The position numbers and the translations under genes are program-made. Below, in pieces: positions 1 through 6,375 of a stretch of 6,891 nucleotides of DNA. The first letter of the stretch is position 1. Every line of letters starts with the position of its first letter. Source of the stretch: Acidobacteriota bacterium. GTDB taxonomy: Bacteria > Acidobacteriota > Blastocatellia > Pyrinomonadales > Pyrinomonadaceae. The stretch is taken from assembly GCA_029777145.1 (NCBI GenBank), contig JAKOSS010000636.1, forward strand, positions 1-6,891. The letters are read 5' to 3'. The notes under the pieces are model-generated. The model was not told the DNA's origin, made no database searches, and worked only from the letters and a program-made list of their open reading frames with translations.

Positions 1-1373
1 CAGCGGACGGCGTAAAGAGTCGAGTCGGACGCGTCGCTGCGATAACCGTTGCCGGCCGATCCGTACAGAAGGTATTTGCCGATGAATCGGTTTTGGAAAT
101 TCCACCCGCGGACTGACGGCAGCGACTTGTATTTCCCTGCCGCGACAAATTCGGTTCCGTCGCCGAAGTTTTCGATCGCGCATCGCAGCAACGCCGCGTC
201 TCCTGACGCAATGTTCGATTTCCACATTCCGTCGCCGGCGCCGTTCGAGCGGACCAAAACGTTGATGAATCCGTCCTCGCTCTCTAGAAAAGAGAACTGA
301 TCGACGGGACTTCCGGAAACTCCGATGGCCGACGGAGCCGATCCGTCAAGCGGCATCCGGTAAAGCGTCGAGTTGTTTCCCTTCTCAGAACCGTAGGGAT
401 TCCACTGCGTGACCCAAATGTAAACCGCCGTCTGCGAGACATAGAATACGCGGCCGGCGGGACCAATTACCGAGGTCGCGGTACAAGTGAAATCGTCGCT
501 TTCGAGGTCGCAGGTCGTCACCGAATGAACGGTCGTTCCCCAACCGAATTCATCGACGCCCGGAACGCGATAGACGCGTGTCGGAGCGGTGATCGGCTTG
601 AAATCATCGCTCGTGGCTCCCTTTTTCCACTTCCGGACCGCCGGAAAATCGTCGATCGCTTCCCTTCCCGAATATCCGAGAAATTGCGGCGTGTAAAAGA
701 CAAGCTTGCCGTCGACGAGTCGGCTGGCATAATTGCGGGCCGAATAATAATCGTTCGAGCGAAGATGCCAGGTCGATTTGAACGTCAATTGGCCGTCGTC
801 ACTGATCCTGAAGATCCCGATCTCGGTTCCGCCGCGCTGATAGCTGTAGCCGATAACCGCGACCGTCCGGTCCGAGATCAGCATTTCGTCGTACCATGTG
901 CCGCTCGGATCGACGTCGGGGCCGAACGCGTCGGCCGTCGAAACCGGCGTCAGCGCGCCGTCGCCGATCTTGACCGTGAACAGACGTCCGCGCCGAAGAA
1001 TGACGAGATGATCCTTGTGGACCTTGACGATGCCGCCTTCATCGACACCGACCGTCTGGGTGTTCGTCACGGATTCGCCCGCGGGTGTGGGTGACGTCTC
1101 CTTCGCGTCCGTATCCGCCATCACTCCGTCGTCTTTCGCGACGGTCTTGTTGGCCGCTGACATCCTTCGTGACTTTTCGCTGACTTTTACAAGAAAATCC
1201 TTCAGTTCCTTATCTGAAGTGAAAGGCTTGAGTGTCGATTTCGGGTTTCGCGGCGCCAATGTCGCGGGGACATCGTTGGCGACGTCACCAGATCTGCGCT
1301 CGAACACCAAACCGATCACGGCCGCGGCCATTGCGACCGCGAGAACACCAACGAGAAATACAAGGTTTTTCAT
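1..1373 (-). CDS. Exported beta-propeller protein, COG4880/PF09826-like (3' end outside window)
   Basis: Reading the minus strand from ATG at 1373 gives 457 codons without a stop, running off the window at position 1, so the C-terminus is missing. A Shine-Dalgarno GGAG (complement of 1383-1386) lies 9 nt before the ATG. Residues 1-24 form a short basic start and one hydrophobic segment (signal peptide or membrane anchor; no lipobox Cys). Residues 30-100 are a Lys/Ser/Thr-rich linker. Residue 103 begins the block TNTQTVGVDEGGIVK, which resembles the entry motif of the Beta_propel family (PF09826, distantly WD40-like secreted proteins). Strand-like blocks follow, such as HLVILRRGRLFTV (122-134), EMLISDRTVAVIGYSY (163-178) and VFYVSQTAVYIWVTQW (309-324). 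Cys288 and Cys297 lie in TTCDLESDDFTC and could form a disulfide after export. No catalytic site is visible; function is unknown, presumably periplasmic or surface binding. Family call is by motif memory; the reading frame itself is certain. Confidence 0.8.
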   Translation of the reverse strand, partial: MKNLVFLVGVLAVAMAAAVIGLVFERRSGDVANDVPATLAPRNPKSTLKPFTSDKELKDFLVKVSEKSRRMSAANKTVAKDDGVMADTDAKETSPTPAGESVTNTQTVGVDEGGIVKVHKDHLVILRRGRLFTVKIGDGALTPVSTADAFGPDVDPSGTWYDEMLISDRTVAVIGYSYQRGGTEIGIFRISDDGQLTFKSTWHLRSNDYYSARNYASRLVDGKLVFYTPQFLGYSGREAIDDFPAVRKWKKGATSDDFKPITAPTRVYRVPGVDEFGWGTTVHSVTTCDLESDDFTCTATSVIGPAGRVFYVSQTAVYIWVTQWNPYGSEKGNNSTLYRMPLDGSAPSAIGVSGSPVDQFSFLESEDGFINVLVRSNGAGDGMWKSNIASGDAALLRCAIENFGDGTEFVAAGKYKSLPSVRGWNFQNRFIGKYLLYGSAGNGYRSDASDSTLYAVR

Positions 1374-1702
1374 ACTGCTTCGCTCCTATCGGAAATTCTG
1401 ATCCGCTTGAACTATTTGGAGAACGAACGGATCGCGCCCGGCTTGCAGCCAAGTCAGAACCGGAAGCCGCAGGGATCGTTTCAAAAGTGAACCTCGAAGG
1501 ATCAGAGAAGTATCGGATGCTGAGTGGACTCGTATTTGCGGACCGCATCAGAGGCACTGTCGGAAGAGTGCGCGGCGAAAGTGATTCGCGGATAACACGG
1601 ATCCTTATTCACATCTGTGAATGCACATGTGTTATCAGACTTCCCTGCGAGGCGAATCTGTGCTTGAATGTTCGTCAACAGATCAATCAGGAGAGTTTGA
1701 AT
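1374..1702. other. Divergent intergenic region, no gene
   Basis: This 329-bp stretch separates the minus-strand propeller gene from the plus-strand SnoaL-like gene. It must hold the promoters of both if they are transcribed independently. The open frames through it continue upstream extensions of the flanking genes or are shadows, and none has its own ribosome binding site and plausible protein. Two structures stand out: the nested palindromes at 1591-1636, and a weak 6-bp inverted repeat GATCCG (1400-1405) / CGGATC (1428-1433) in the leader of the minus-strand gene. I found no convincing sigma70 promoter for the minus-strand gene. Confidence 0.6.
1591..1636. promoter_or_regulatory. Nested palindromes, candidate operator for the divergent genes
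   Basis: Three perfect symmetrical elements overlap here: outer arms GATAACAC (1591-1598) and GTGTTATC (1629-1636), an inner TTCACA-TC-TGTGAA (1608-1621), and a self-complementary CACATGTG (1624-1631). The inner spacer of only two bases is too tight for an RNA hairpin loop, so a DNA-binding dimer site is more likely than a terminator. A weak promoter could sit on it: TTCACA (1608-1613), 16 bp, then TGTTAT (1630-1635), about 70 bp before the ATG at 1703. The symmetry is directly visible; the operator role and the promoter are inference. Confidence 0.4.
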
Positions 1703-2245
1703 ATGAGAACGTTTTTAATGATCGCCTTTATATCGGCGATGTTCGCGCTTGGAGCATCCGGACAGGATAAAATGGATGCCTCTGCCGATTTGAAACCGGC
1801 CGCCCTCGATACCGACAAAGCCCGGATCGTCGTCGGGGAATTCCTCGACGATTTCAACGTCGCCGCGGCAAACGCCGAGTATGAACGCTACTTCGAGTTC
1901 TTCGACGACGATGCGATATTCATTGGGACGGACGCGACCGAGCATTGGGACAAGGCGAGTTTCAAGGTTTGGGCGAAACCGTACTTCGACCGGAAGCGAA
2001 CCTGGAACTTCAAATCGGTCCAACGCCACATCTTCTTCGACAAGTCGGGTGAGTTCGCCTGGTTCGACGAACTGCTGTCGACGCAAATGAAGATCTGCCG
2101 CGGATCGGGGGTCCTGATCAGGAAGGGCGGCCAGTGGAAACTCAAGCAGTACGTTCTGTCGATGACGATCCCGAACGACAACGTCGATGCCGTCGTCAAG
2201 ATAAAGGCTCCGATTGAGGACGCTCTGCTCACGAAACTCAAGTAA
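1703..2245 (+). CDS. Secreted SnoaL-like / NTF2-fold domain protein
   Basis: The gene encodes 180 residues starting at ATG 1703. AGGAG at 1689-1693, 9 nt upstream, selects this start over the longer in-frame extension, which has no signal peptide. Residues 1-20 are a signal peptide (MRTFLMIAFISAMFALGASG, likely cut before Gln21), so the protein is exported. Residues 38-155 form one NTF2/SnoaL-type cone domain: an N-terminal helix (ARIVVGEFLDDFNVAAANAE), a YFEFFDDDAIFIGTDATEHW segment typical of SnoaL_3-like proteins (PF13474), and the closing strand pair RGSGVLIRKGGQWKLKQYVLS (residues 133-153). The C-terminal tail after SMTIPND (153-159) is short. Members of this superfamily range from isomerases and dehydratases to pure ligand-binding domains. 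No catalytic set can be assigned here, so the ligand and reaction are unknown. A strong terminator follows, so the gene is probably transcribed alone. Confidence 0.85.
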   Translation: MRTFLMIAFISAMFALGASGQDKMDASADLKPAALDTDKARIVVGEFLDDFNVAAANAEYERYFEFFDDDAIFIGTDATEHWDKASFKVWAKPYFDRKRTWNFKSVQRHIFFDKSGEFAWFDELLSTQMKICRGSGVLIRKGGQWKLKQYVLSMTIPNDNVDAVVKIKAPIEDALLTKLK

Positions 2246-2248
2246 CAC

Positions 2249-2264
2249 ATACGGTTGCCCGTAT
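2249..2264 (+). other. Small hairpin directly after the SnoaL-like gene
   Basis: ATACGG (2249-2254) and CCGTAT (2259-2264) pair perfectly across the tetraloop TTGC, starting 4 nt after the stop codon. It has only a poor T-run behind it and lies 6 nt before the main terminator stem. It may protect the mRNA end or add to termination. Confidence 0.45.
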
Positions 2265-2270
2265 TTGACA

Positions 2271-2309
2271 TTGACGGCGGACATGCATGTCTTGCCGTCA
2301 ATTTTCTTT
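2271..2309 (+). terminator. Rho-independent terminator of the SnoaL-like gene
   Basis: TTGACGGC (2271-2278) pairs perfectly with GCCGTCAA (2294-2301). Between them the 12-base palindrome GACATGCATGTC (2280-2291) extends the stem to a small loop, with one bulged base on the left and two on the right. The stem runs straight into the T-tract TTTTCTTT (2302-2309). It lies 25 nt beyond the stop codon at 2245. It separates the SnoaL-like gene from the large gene downstream. Confidence 0.85.
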
Positions 2310-2370
2310 GGCCCGAAAACTGAACCTCTGCCGCGATCCGCAAGGCGGTGAGTCGGTGCGCCGAATCCGC

Positions 2371-2399
2371 TTGATAGTGGCCTGAAATACGACGATAAT
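2371..2399 (+). promoter_or_regulatory. Sigma70-type promoter of the large Asp-box gene
   Basis: TTGATA (2371-2376) and GATAAT (2394-2399) are separated by exactly 17 bp, and each matches the -35 or -10 consensus at five of six positions. Transcription would begin near 2406, giving a leader of about 42 nt before the GTG start at 2448. The site lies after the terminator at 2271-2309, as expected for an independent unit. This is a consensus match only; the housekeeping sigma factor of this organism is assumed to prefer the same boxes. Confidence 0.6.
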
Positions 2400-2447
2400 G
2401 CCTTTGCAAGCCTTTATTCCGTACGACAATCTAAGGAGCCTTTTCGC

Positions 2448-5400
2448 GTGTCCAAACTGCAATCGCTTTCCGTCATTTTTGCGCTTTCTTTGTTCGCGAA
2501 CATCGCCGCGTTCGCTCAAACGCCGACGCCTTCGCCGGCAAGTTCGCCTGCGGCTTCGCCGACTCCGACGCCGACTCCCGACCCGATGGGCGCCGGGGTC
2601 TTTAATGGACTCAAATTCCGGGCGATCGGACCGGCGGTGACTTCGGGACGCGTCAATGGCTTCGCGGTCGATCCGAACGACCGTTCGAAGTATTACGTCG
2701 CGGTCGCGTCGGGCGGAGTTTGGAAGACGATCAATGCGGGCACGACCTGGACTTCCGTGTTCGACGGCGAAGGTTCTTATTCGATCGGCGCGATCGCGCT
2801 CGATCCGAAGAACCCCTCTACCGTCTGGGTCGGAACCGGCGAGTACAATTCGCAGCGCAGCGTCGGTTACGGTGACGGCGTCTACCGCTCGGACGACGGC
2901 GGAAAATCGTGGAAGAACATGGGGCTCAAGACGTCCGAGCATATCGGCCGGATCGTGATCGATCCGCGCGATTCGAATGTCGTCTTCGTCGCCGCACAGG
3001 GACCGCTCTGGTCGCCAGGCGGTGAACGCGGACTTTATCGGACGGCGGACGGCGGAAAGACTTGGAAGGCCGTCATCACGATCAGCGAGAACACCGGCGT
3101 CACGGACGTCGTCATGGATCCGTCGAATCCCGACATCATGTACGCCGCGTCGTGGCAACGCCGGCGGCATTTCTACACACTGATCAACGGCGGACCCGAG
3201 AGCGCGATCTGGAAATCGACAGACGGCGGGAACACGTGGGCAAAACTCCGTTCGGGACTTCCTCCGGGCGATCTCGGACGCATCGGTCTCGCCGTTTCGC
3301 CCGTCGATCCGAACGTCGTTTACGCGACGGTCGAAGCGAGCGCGAATCTGAGCGGCATCTTCCGCTCCGCCGACAAGGGAGCGACGTGGGAGAAAACAAG
3401 TTCCTCGATCGCGCAGGGAATGTACTACGGACAGATCATCGCCGATCCGAAGAATGTCGACCGGATCTACATTCCGAACGTCGTCTTTCAGGTTTCAGAC
3501 GACGGCGGGCGCACGCAACGTCCGCTCGGCGAACGCCTCAAACACGTCGACAACCATGCGATCTGGGTCGATCCGAACAATACCGACTACATGCTCGTCG
3601 GCTGCGACGGCGGTGTTTATGAGAGCTTCGACCGCGGCGCGAACTGGAACTTCAAGGCGAACCTCTCGGTCGCGCAATTCTACGACGTCACGACCGACAA
3701 CGCGGTTCCCTTCTACAATGTTTACGGCGGCACGCAGGACAACAACTCGCTCGGCGGTCCGGCGAAAACGCGCAACCAGGCCGGAATCACGAACGCCGAC
3801 TGGTTCGTCACGAATGGCGGCGACGGATTCAAGGCGCAAGTCGATCCGACCGACCCGAACACTGTTTATGCCGAAAGCCAGAACGGTGGACTGGTCCGTT
3901 TCGATAAACGGACCGGCGAGCGCGTCGATATCGCACCGATCGAGGGCGCCGGCGTCGAATCGCAGCGTTACAACTGGGACTCGCCGTTCATCATCAGCCC
4001 CCACTCGAACACGAGACTTTATTTCGCCGGTCACAAACTGTTCAAGACCGACAATCGCGGCGACGACTGGAAGGCGATCAGCGGCGATCTGTCGCGCGGC
4101 ATCGACCGTAACACGCTCCCCGTGATGGGCAAGATCTGGGGTCCGGACGCGATCGCGAAACACCAGTCGACGGCGCTCTGGGGCAACGCGTCGGCGATCT
4201 CCGAGTCGCCGAAGAAGGCCGGCCTGATCTATGTCGGGACTGACGACGGTCTGATCCAGGTTACGGAGAACGACGGCGCGAGCTGGCGCAAGGTCGACAA
4301 GATCGCAGGGATTCCGGAGCTTTCCTACGTGACGCGCGTCGCGGCTTCGCAGCACGACACCAACACGGTTTACGCGCTCTTCAACAATCACCAGAACGGC
4401 GACTTCAAGCCGTACATCGTGAAGAGTACCGACGCCGGAAAGACCTGGACGTCCATCACCGCGAACCTTCCGGCGCGCGGCTCGCTTTACGGTTTCGCGG
4501 AAGATCACGTCGATCCGAACCTGTTGTTCGTCGGGACCGAATTCGGGATGTTCTTCACCGTCGACGGCGGCGCGAAATGGATCCAAATGAAAGGCAATTT
4601 GCCGACGATCGGCGTGCGCGACATCGCGATCCAGAAGACCGAGAACGATCTCGTGCTGGCAACGTTCGGCCGCGGGATCTATGTCCTTGACGACTATTCG
4701 GCGCTCCGGCAGATCAAGGCCGAGACGGTCAAACAGCCGTCGGCGCTGTTCCCGGTTCGAGATGCGCTGATGTACGTCCGTTCAAATTCGCAGTTCACCG
4801 GATTTCAGGGCGCGTCGTTCTTTACCGCGCCGAATCCGCCGTACGGAGCGACGTTCACTTATTTTCTGAAGGAAGCTCCGAAGACGATGAAGCAGAAGCG
4901 TCAGGAGGCGGAGCGCGAGGCCGAAAAGAAGAAGCAAGCGTTCAAGTATCCGTCGATCGATGAACTTCGGGCCGAATCCGAAGAAGAACCGCCGGCGCTG
5001 ATCTTTACGGTGACCGACTCGGACGGCAAGATCGTCCGTCGTCTGAGCGCTCCGGCGACCGCCGGCGTCAACCGCACCGTTTGGGACATGCGGTATGTCG
5101 CGCCGTCGATCGCGGCGACCCCGCCGACGCCTGCCGCGATTGAAGGCGGCGGACGACCCGGTCCGCAAGGTCCGCTCGTTATGCCCGGCAAATACAACGT
5201 TTCGATGGCGATCCGGGTGAATGGAGTCGTTTCGGCGTTGCCGGGAACGCAGTCGTACAACATCGTCGTCGAGGGCCGCGAATCGATGACGCCGGACGAG
5301 ATTGCTTCGCTTTCGGCGTTCCAGAAGAAGGTCTTCGCTCTGCAGCGGGCGATCGGCGGTGCGATCGAGACGTCGAACGGCGCGAAGACGCAGCTCGGTC

Positions 5401-5756
5401 TGCTGAAGCGCTCGGCTCAGGAGGCGCCGGTCGATAACGCGAACCTTTTGGCGACGGCGAACCGCCTCAACGACGAGGTGAACGCTATCATCAACGAGCT
5501 TCGCGGCGGCCGCGAGAATTCCGAGATCCCGCCGCCGTCGATCGGCGAACGGATCGGGAATGTCGCGGGCACGATCAGGCTGTCAACCGTCAAACCGACG
5601 CAAACGCAGATGGATCAGTACGCGCTCGCCGAGTCGTTGTTCAACCCGGTCCTCGCGCGTCTGAGGAAACTCGTGGATACGGACATTCCGGCGTTCGAAA
5701 AACAACTCGAAGCTGCGGGAGCTCCGCTGACGCCGGGAAGACTTTCGGGATTTTAG
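2448..5756 (+). CDS. Secreted Asp-box (BNR/VPS10-like) propeller protein, 1102 aa
   Basis: The start is GTG 2448, set by AAGGAG at 2433-2438 (9-nt spacer) and by the signal peptide it opens (residues 1-23, hydrophobic, likely cut AFA|Q). Residues 24-46 are a Thr/Pro/Ser linker. Residues 50-750 hold repeated propeller blades with eleven Asp-box-like motifs (S/T-x-D-x-G-x-T-W) at 94, 148, 199, 257, 307, 350, 393, 534, 606, 660 and 704. Examples are SDDGGKSW, TADGGKTW and STDAGKTW. DPxxPxxVY strands precede many of them, as in sortilin/VPS10-like and COG4447-type proteins. Asp boxes are structural turns, so they do not show hydrolase activity. Residues 812-832 are a charged helix rich in Lys/Glu. 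Residues 851-940 resemble the FlgD-type Ig domain (DSDGKIVRRLSAP...VWDMRYV), and 945-1090 are mostly helical. It is probably periplasmic or cell-surface and binds protein or glycan; the substrate is unknown. The stop codon lies inside a repeat arm. Confidence 0.9.
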   Translation: MSKLQSLSVIFALSLFANIAAFAQTPTPSPASSPAASPTPTPTPDPMGAGVFNGLKFRAIGPAVTSGRVNGFAVDPNDRSKYYVAVASGGVWKTINAGTTWTSVFDGEGSYSIGAIALDPKNPSTVWVGTGEYNSQRSVGYGDGVYRSDDGGKSWKNMGLKTSEHIGRIVIDPRDSNVVFVAAQGPLWSPGGERGLYRTADGGKTWKAVITISENTGVTDVVMDPSNPDIMYAASWQRRRHFYTLINGGPESAIWKSTDGGNTWAKLRSGLPPGDLGRIGLAVSPVDPNVVYATVEASANLSGIFRSADKGATWEKTSSSIAQGMYYGQIIADPKNVDRIYIPNVVFQVSDDGGRTQRPLGERLKHVDNHAIWVDPNNTDYMLVGCDGGVYESFDRGANWNFKANLSVAQFYDVTTDNAVPFYNVYGGTQDNNSLGGPAKTRNQAGITNADWFVTNGGDGFKAQVDPTDPNTVYAESQNGGLVRFDKRTGERVDIAPIEGAGVESQRYNWDSPFIISPHSNTRLYFAGHKLFKTDNRGDDWKAISGDLSRGIDRNTLPVMGKIWGPDAIAKHQSTALWGNASAISESPKKAGLIYVGTDDGLIQVTENDGASWRKVDKIAGIPELSYVTRVAASQHDTNTVYALFNNHQNGDFKPYIVKSTDAGKTWTSITANLPARGSLYGFAEDHVDPNLLFVGTEFGMFFTVDGGAKWIQMKGNLPTIGVRDIAIQKTENDLVLATFGRGIYVLDDYSALRQIKAETVKQPSALFPVRDALMYVRSNSQFTGFQGASFFTAPNPPYGATFTYFLKEAPKTMKQKRQEAEREAEKKKQAFKYPSIDELRAESEEEPPALIFTVTDSDGKIVRRLSAPATAGVNRTVWDMRYVAPSIAATPPTPAAIEGGGRPGPQGPLVMPGKYNVSMAIRVNGVVSALPGTQSYNIVVEGRESMTPDEIASLSAFQKKVFALQRAIGGAIETSNGAKTQLGLLKRSAQEAPVDNANLLATANRLNDEVNAIINELRGGRENSEIPPPSIGERIGNVAGTIRLSTVKPTQTQMDQYALAESLFNPVLARLRKLVDTDIPAFEKQLEAAGAPLTPGRLSGF

Positions 5757-5885
5757 ATTTTTGATTTTCGATTTGCGATTGGACGATGGTCGGTGGTCGG
5801 TGGTCAGTGGTCGGTGGTCAGTGGTCAGTGGTCAGTGGTCAGAGGTCAGTGCAATCGCAAATCGCAAATCTAAAATCGCAAATTG
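5749..5885. repeat. Composite repeat element: heptamer array between inverted arms
   Basis: A tandem array (5788-5850) is bracketed by inverted AT-rich arms. GATTTGCGATTG (5770-5781) is perfectly complementary to CAATCGCAAATC (5852-5863), and GATTTTAGATTT (5749-5760) to AAATCTAAAATC (5866-5877). Both arms have a 7-nt period: TTTTAGA, TTTTTGA, TTTTCGA, TTTGCGA on the left (5751-5778) and TCGCAAA, TCGCAAA, TCTAAAA, TCGCAAA on the right (5855-5882). No transposase or other protein is encoded. It resembles the non-coding dispersed repeats seen in many environmental bacterial genomes, and may recur elsewhere in this one. The left arm overlaps the stop codon of the large gene (5754-5756). Confidence 0.8.
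5788..5850 (+). repeat. Nine tandem GGTC(A/G)GT heptamers
   Basis: Nine uninterrupted 7-nt units occupy exactly 63 bp. Units 1, 2 and 4 are GGTCGGT, units 3, 5, 6, 7 and 9 are GGTCAGT, and unit 8 is GGTCAGA. The variation clusters at position 5 (A or G), apart from the last base of unit 8. Such arrays change copy number by slippage. Short tandem heptamers of similar composition (STRR sequences) are known in cyanobacteria; common origin is not implied. Confidence 0.95.
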
Positions 5886-5888
5886 AGA

Positions 5889-6263
5889 ATGATCCCAGGC
5901 AATGTACTCGAACTCAACGCGTTCGTCCCGGCGAGGGATTTGGCCGTTTCGATGCAATTCTATGTCGATATTGGGTTTACGTGTCTTTGGAGCAGCGACG
6001 ACATCGCCCAGTTCGGGATCGGATCGTTCACGTTCCTCCTCCAGAAATTTCACGCCAAAGGACACGCGGAGAACTTTATGATGGCGCTGATGGTCGAAGA
6101 CGCCGATGCGTGGTGGGACCATTTCGAGCGCATCAGCCTGCGGGAAAAGTATCCGAAGATCATGCTCAGGCCGCCGGCGATGCAACCCTGGGGCCTCCGC
6201 GTCCTCTATTTCTCTGATCCCAACGGCGTCCTCTGGCACATTCAGGACCGTAAGAAAGCTTAA
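5889..6263 (+). CDS. VOC-fold (glyoxalase / bleomycin-resistance-like) protein
   Basis: From ATG 5889 the product has 124 residues, the usual size of a single-unit VOC protein that dimerises to build its site. The N-terminal half has the beta-alpha-beta start LELNAFVPARDLAVSMQFYV (7-26) followed by DIGF. The C-terminal half has MALMVEDADAWWDHF (65-79) and the closing strands LRVLYFSDPNGVLWHIQD (103-120), where SDPNGxxW is the typical VOC turn. There is no His or Gln at the usual first metal position (the strand reads LNAFV), so a metal-dependent glyoxalase or dioxygenase is less likely than a ligand-binding, bleomycin-resistance-like protein. No signal peptide is present, so it is cytoplasmic. 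No good Shine-Dalgarno precedes the ATG; an in-frame TTG at 5883 is a weaker alternative start lying inside the repeat arm. It may depend on readthrough from the large gene. Confidence 0.8.
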   Translation: MIPGNVLELNAFVPARDLAVSMQFYVDIGFTCLWSSDDIAQFGIGSFTFLLQKFHAKGHAENFMMALMVEDADAWWDHFERISLREKYPKIMLRPPAMQPWGLRVLYFSDPNGVLWHIQDRKKA

Positions 6264-6375
6264 GAAACGGGCGTCAGATTGTCGACTGGTCTTGATTGAT
6301 AACAACGTTCCGTTAAGGGCTTTTTTATTGCGGTTTCGAGGTTCCCGCCCGTTTTGCCGTTTATCACCGCTGACG

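Noticed and set aside
525..1094. Plus-strand open frame (189 codons) within the minus-strand propeller gene
   Set aside because: The opposite strand gives a continuous 457-codon protein with a signal sequence and family motif; this frame is its antisense shadow.
1608..1621. CRP-type binding site at TTCACATCTGTGAA
   Set aside because: The half-sites are in the wrong order and spacing for TGTGA-N6-TCACA, so I kept only a generic operator call.
1232..1702. N-terminal extension of the SnoaL-like gene
   Set aside because: The frame is open upstream, but it overlaps the divergent gene and would bury the signal peptide; AGGAG before ATG 1703 marks the real start.
2298..3170. Minus-strand open frame (290 codons) at the start of the large gene
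   Set aside because: It runs through the promoter, the terminator and the signal peptide region of real genes, is Arg-rich (including a run of Arg from the Pro-linker DNA) and has no recognisable fold.
3495..4586. Long minus-strand open frame (363 codons) opposite the large gene
   Set aside because: Its product is an Arg/Val/Asp-rich composition typical of antisense reading of GC-rich DNA. It shows no domain or convincing ribosome binding site, and the plus strand encodes clear Asp-box repeats.
5788..5850. Possible CRISPR array
   Set aside because: Units are 7 nt, directly adjacent, with no spacers; this is a simple tandem repeat.
5786..6217. Open frame reading through the heptamer array into the VOC gene in another frame
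   Set aside because: Its first part is simply translated repeat (VVGGQWSVVSGQ-like) and the rest is out of frame with the VOC protein.
6265..6354. Inverted repeat AAACGGGC (6265-6272) / GCCCGTTT (6347-6354) as a terminator
   Set aside because: The 8-bp arms are separated by 74 nt with no inner pairing that I could find and only a short T-run, so chance is likely.
6106..6375. Extension of the last gene back into the VOC gene
   Set aside because: The upstream codons are an out-of-frame, Arg/Ser-rich reading of the VOC gene; the plausible starts are 6376 or 6328.
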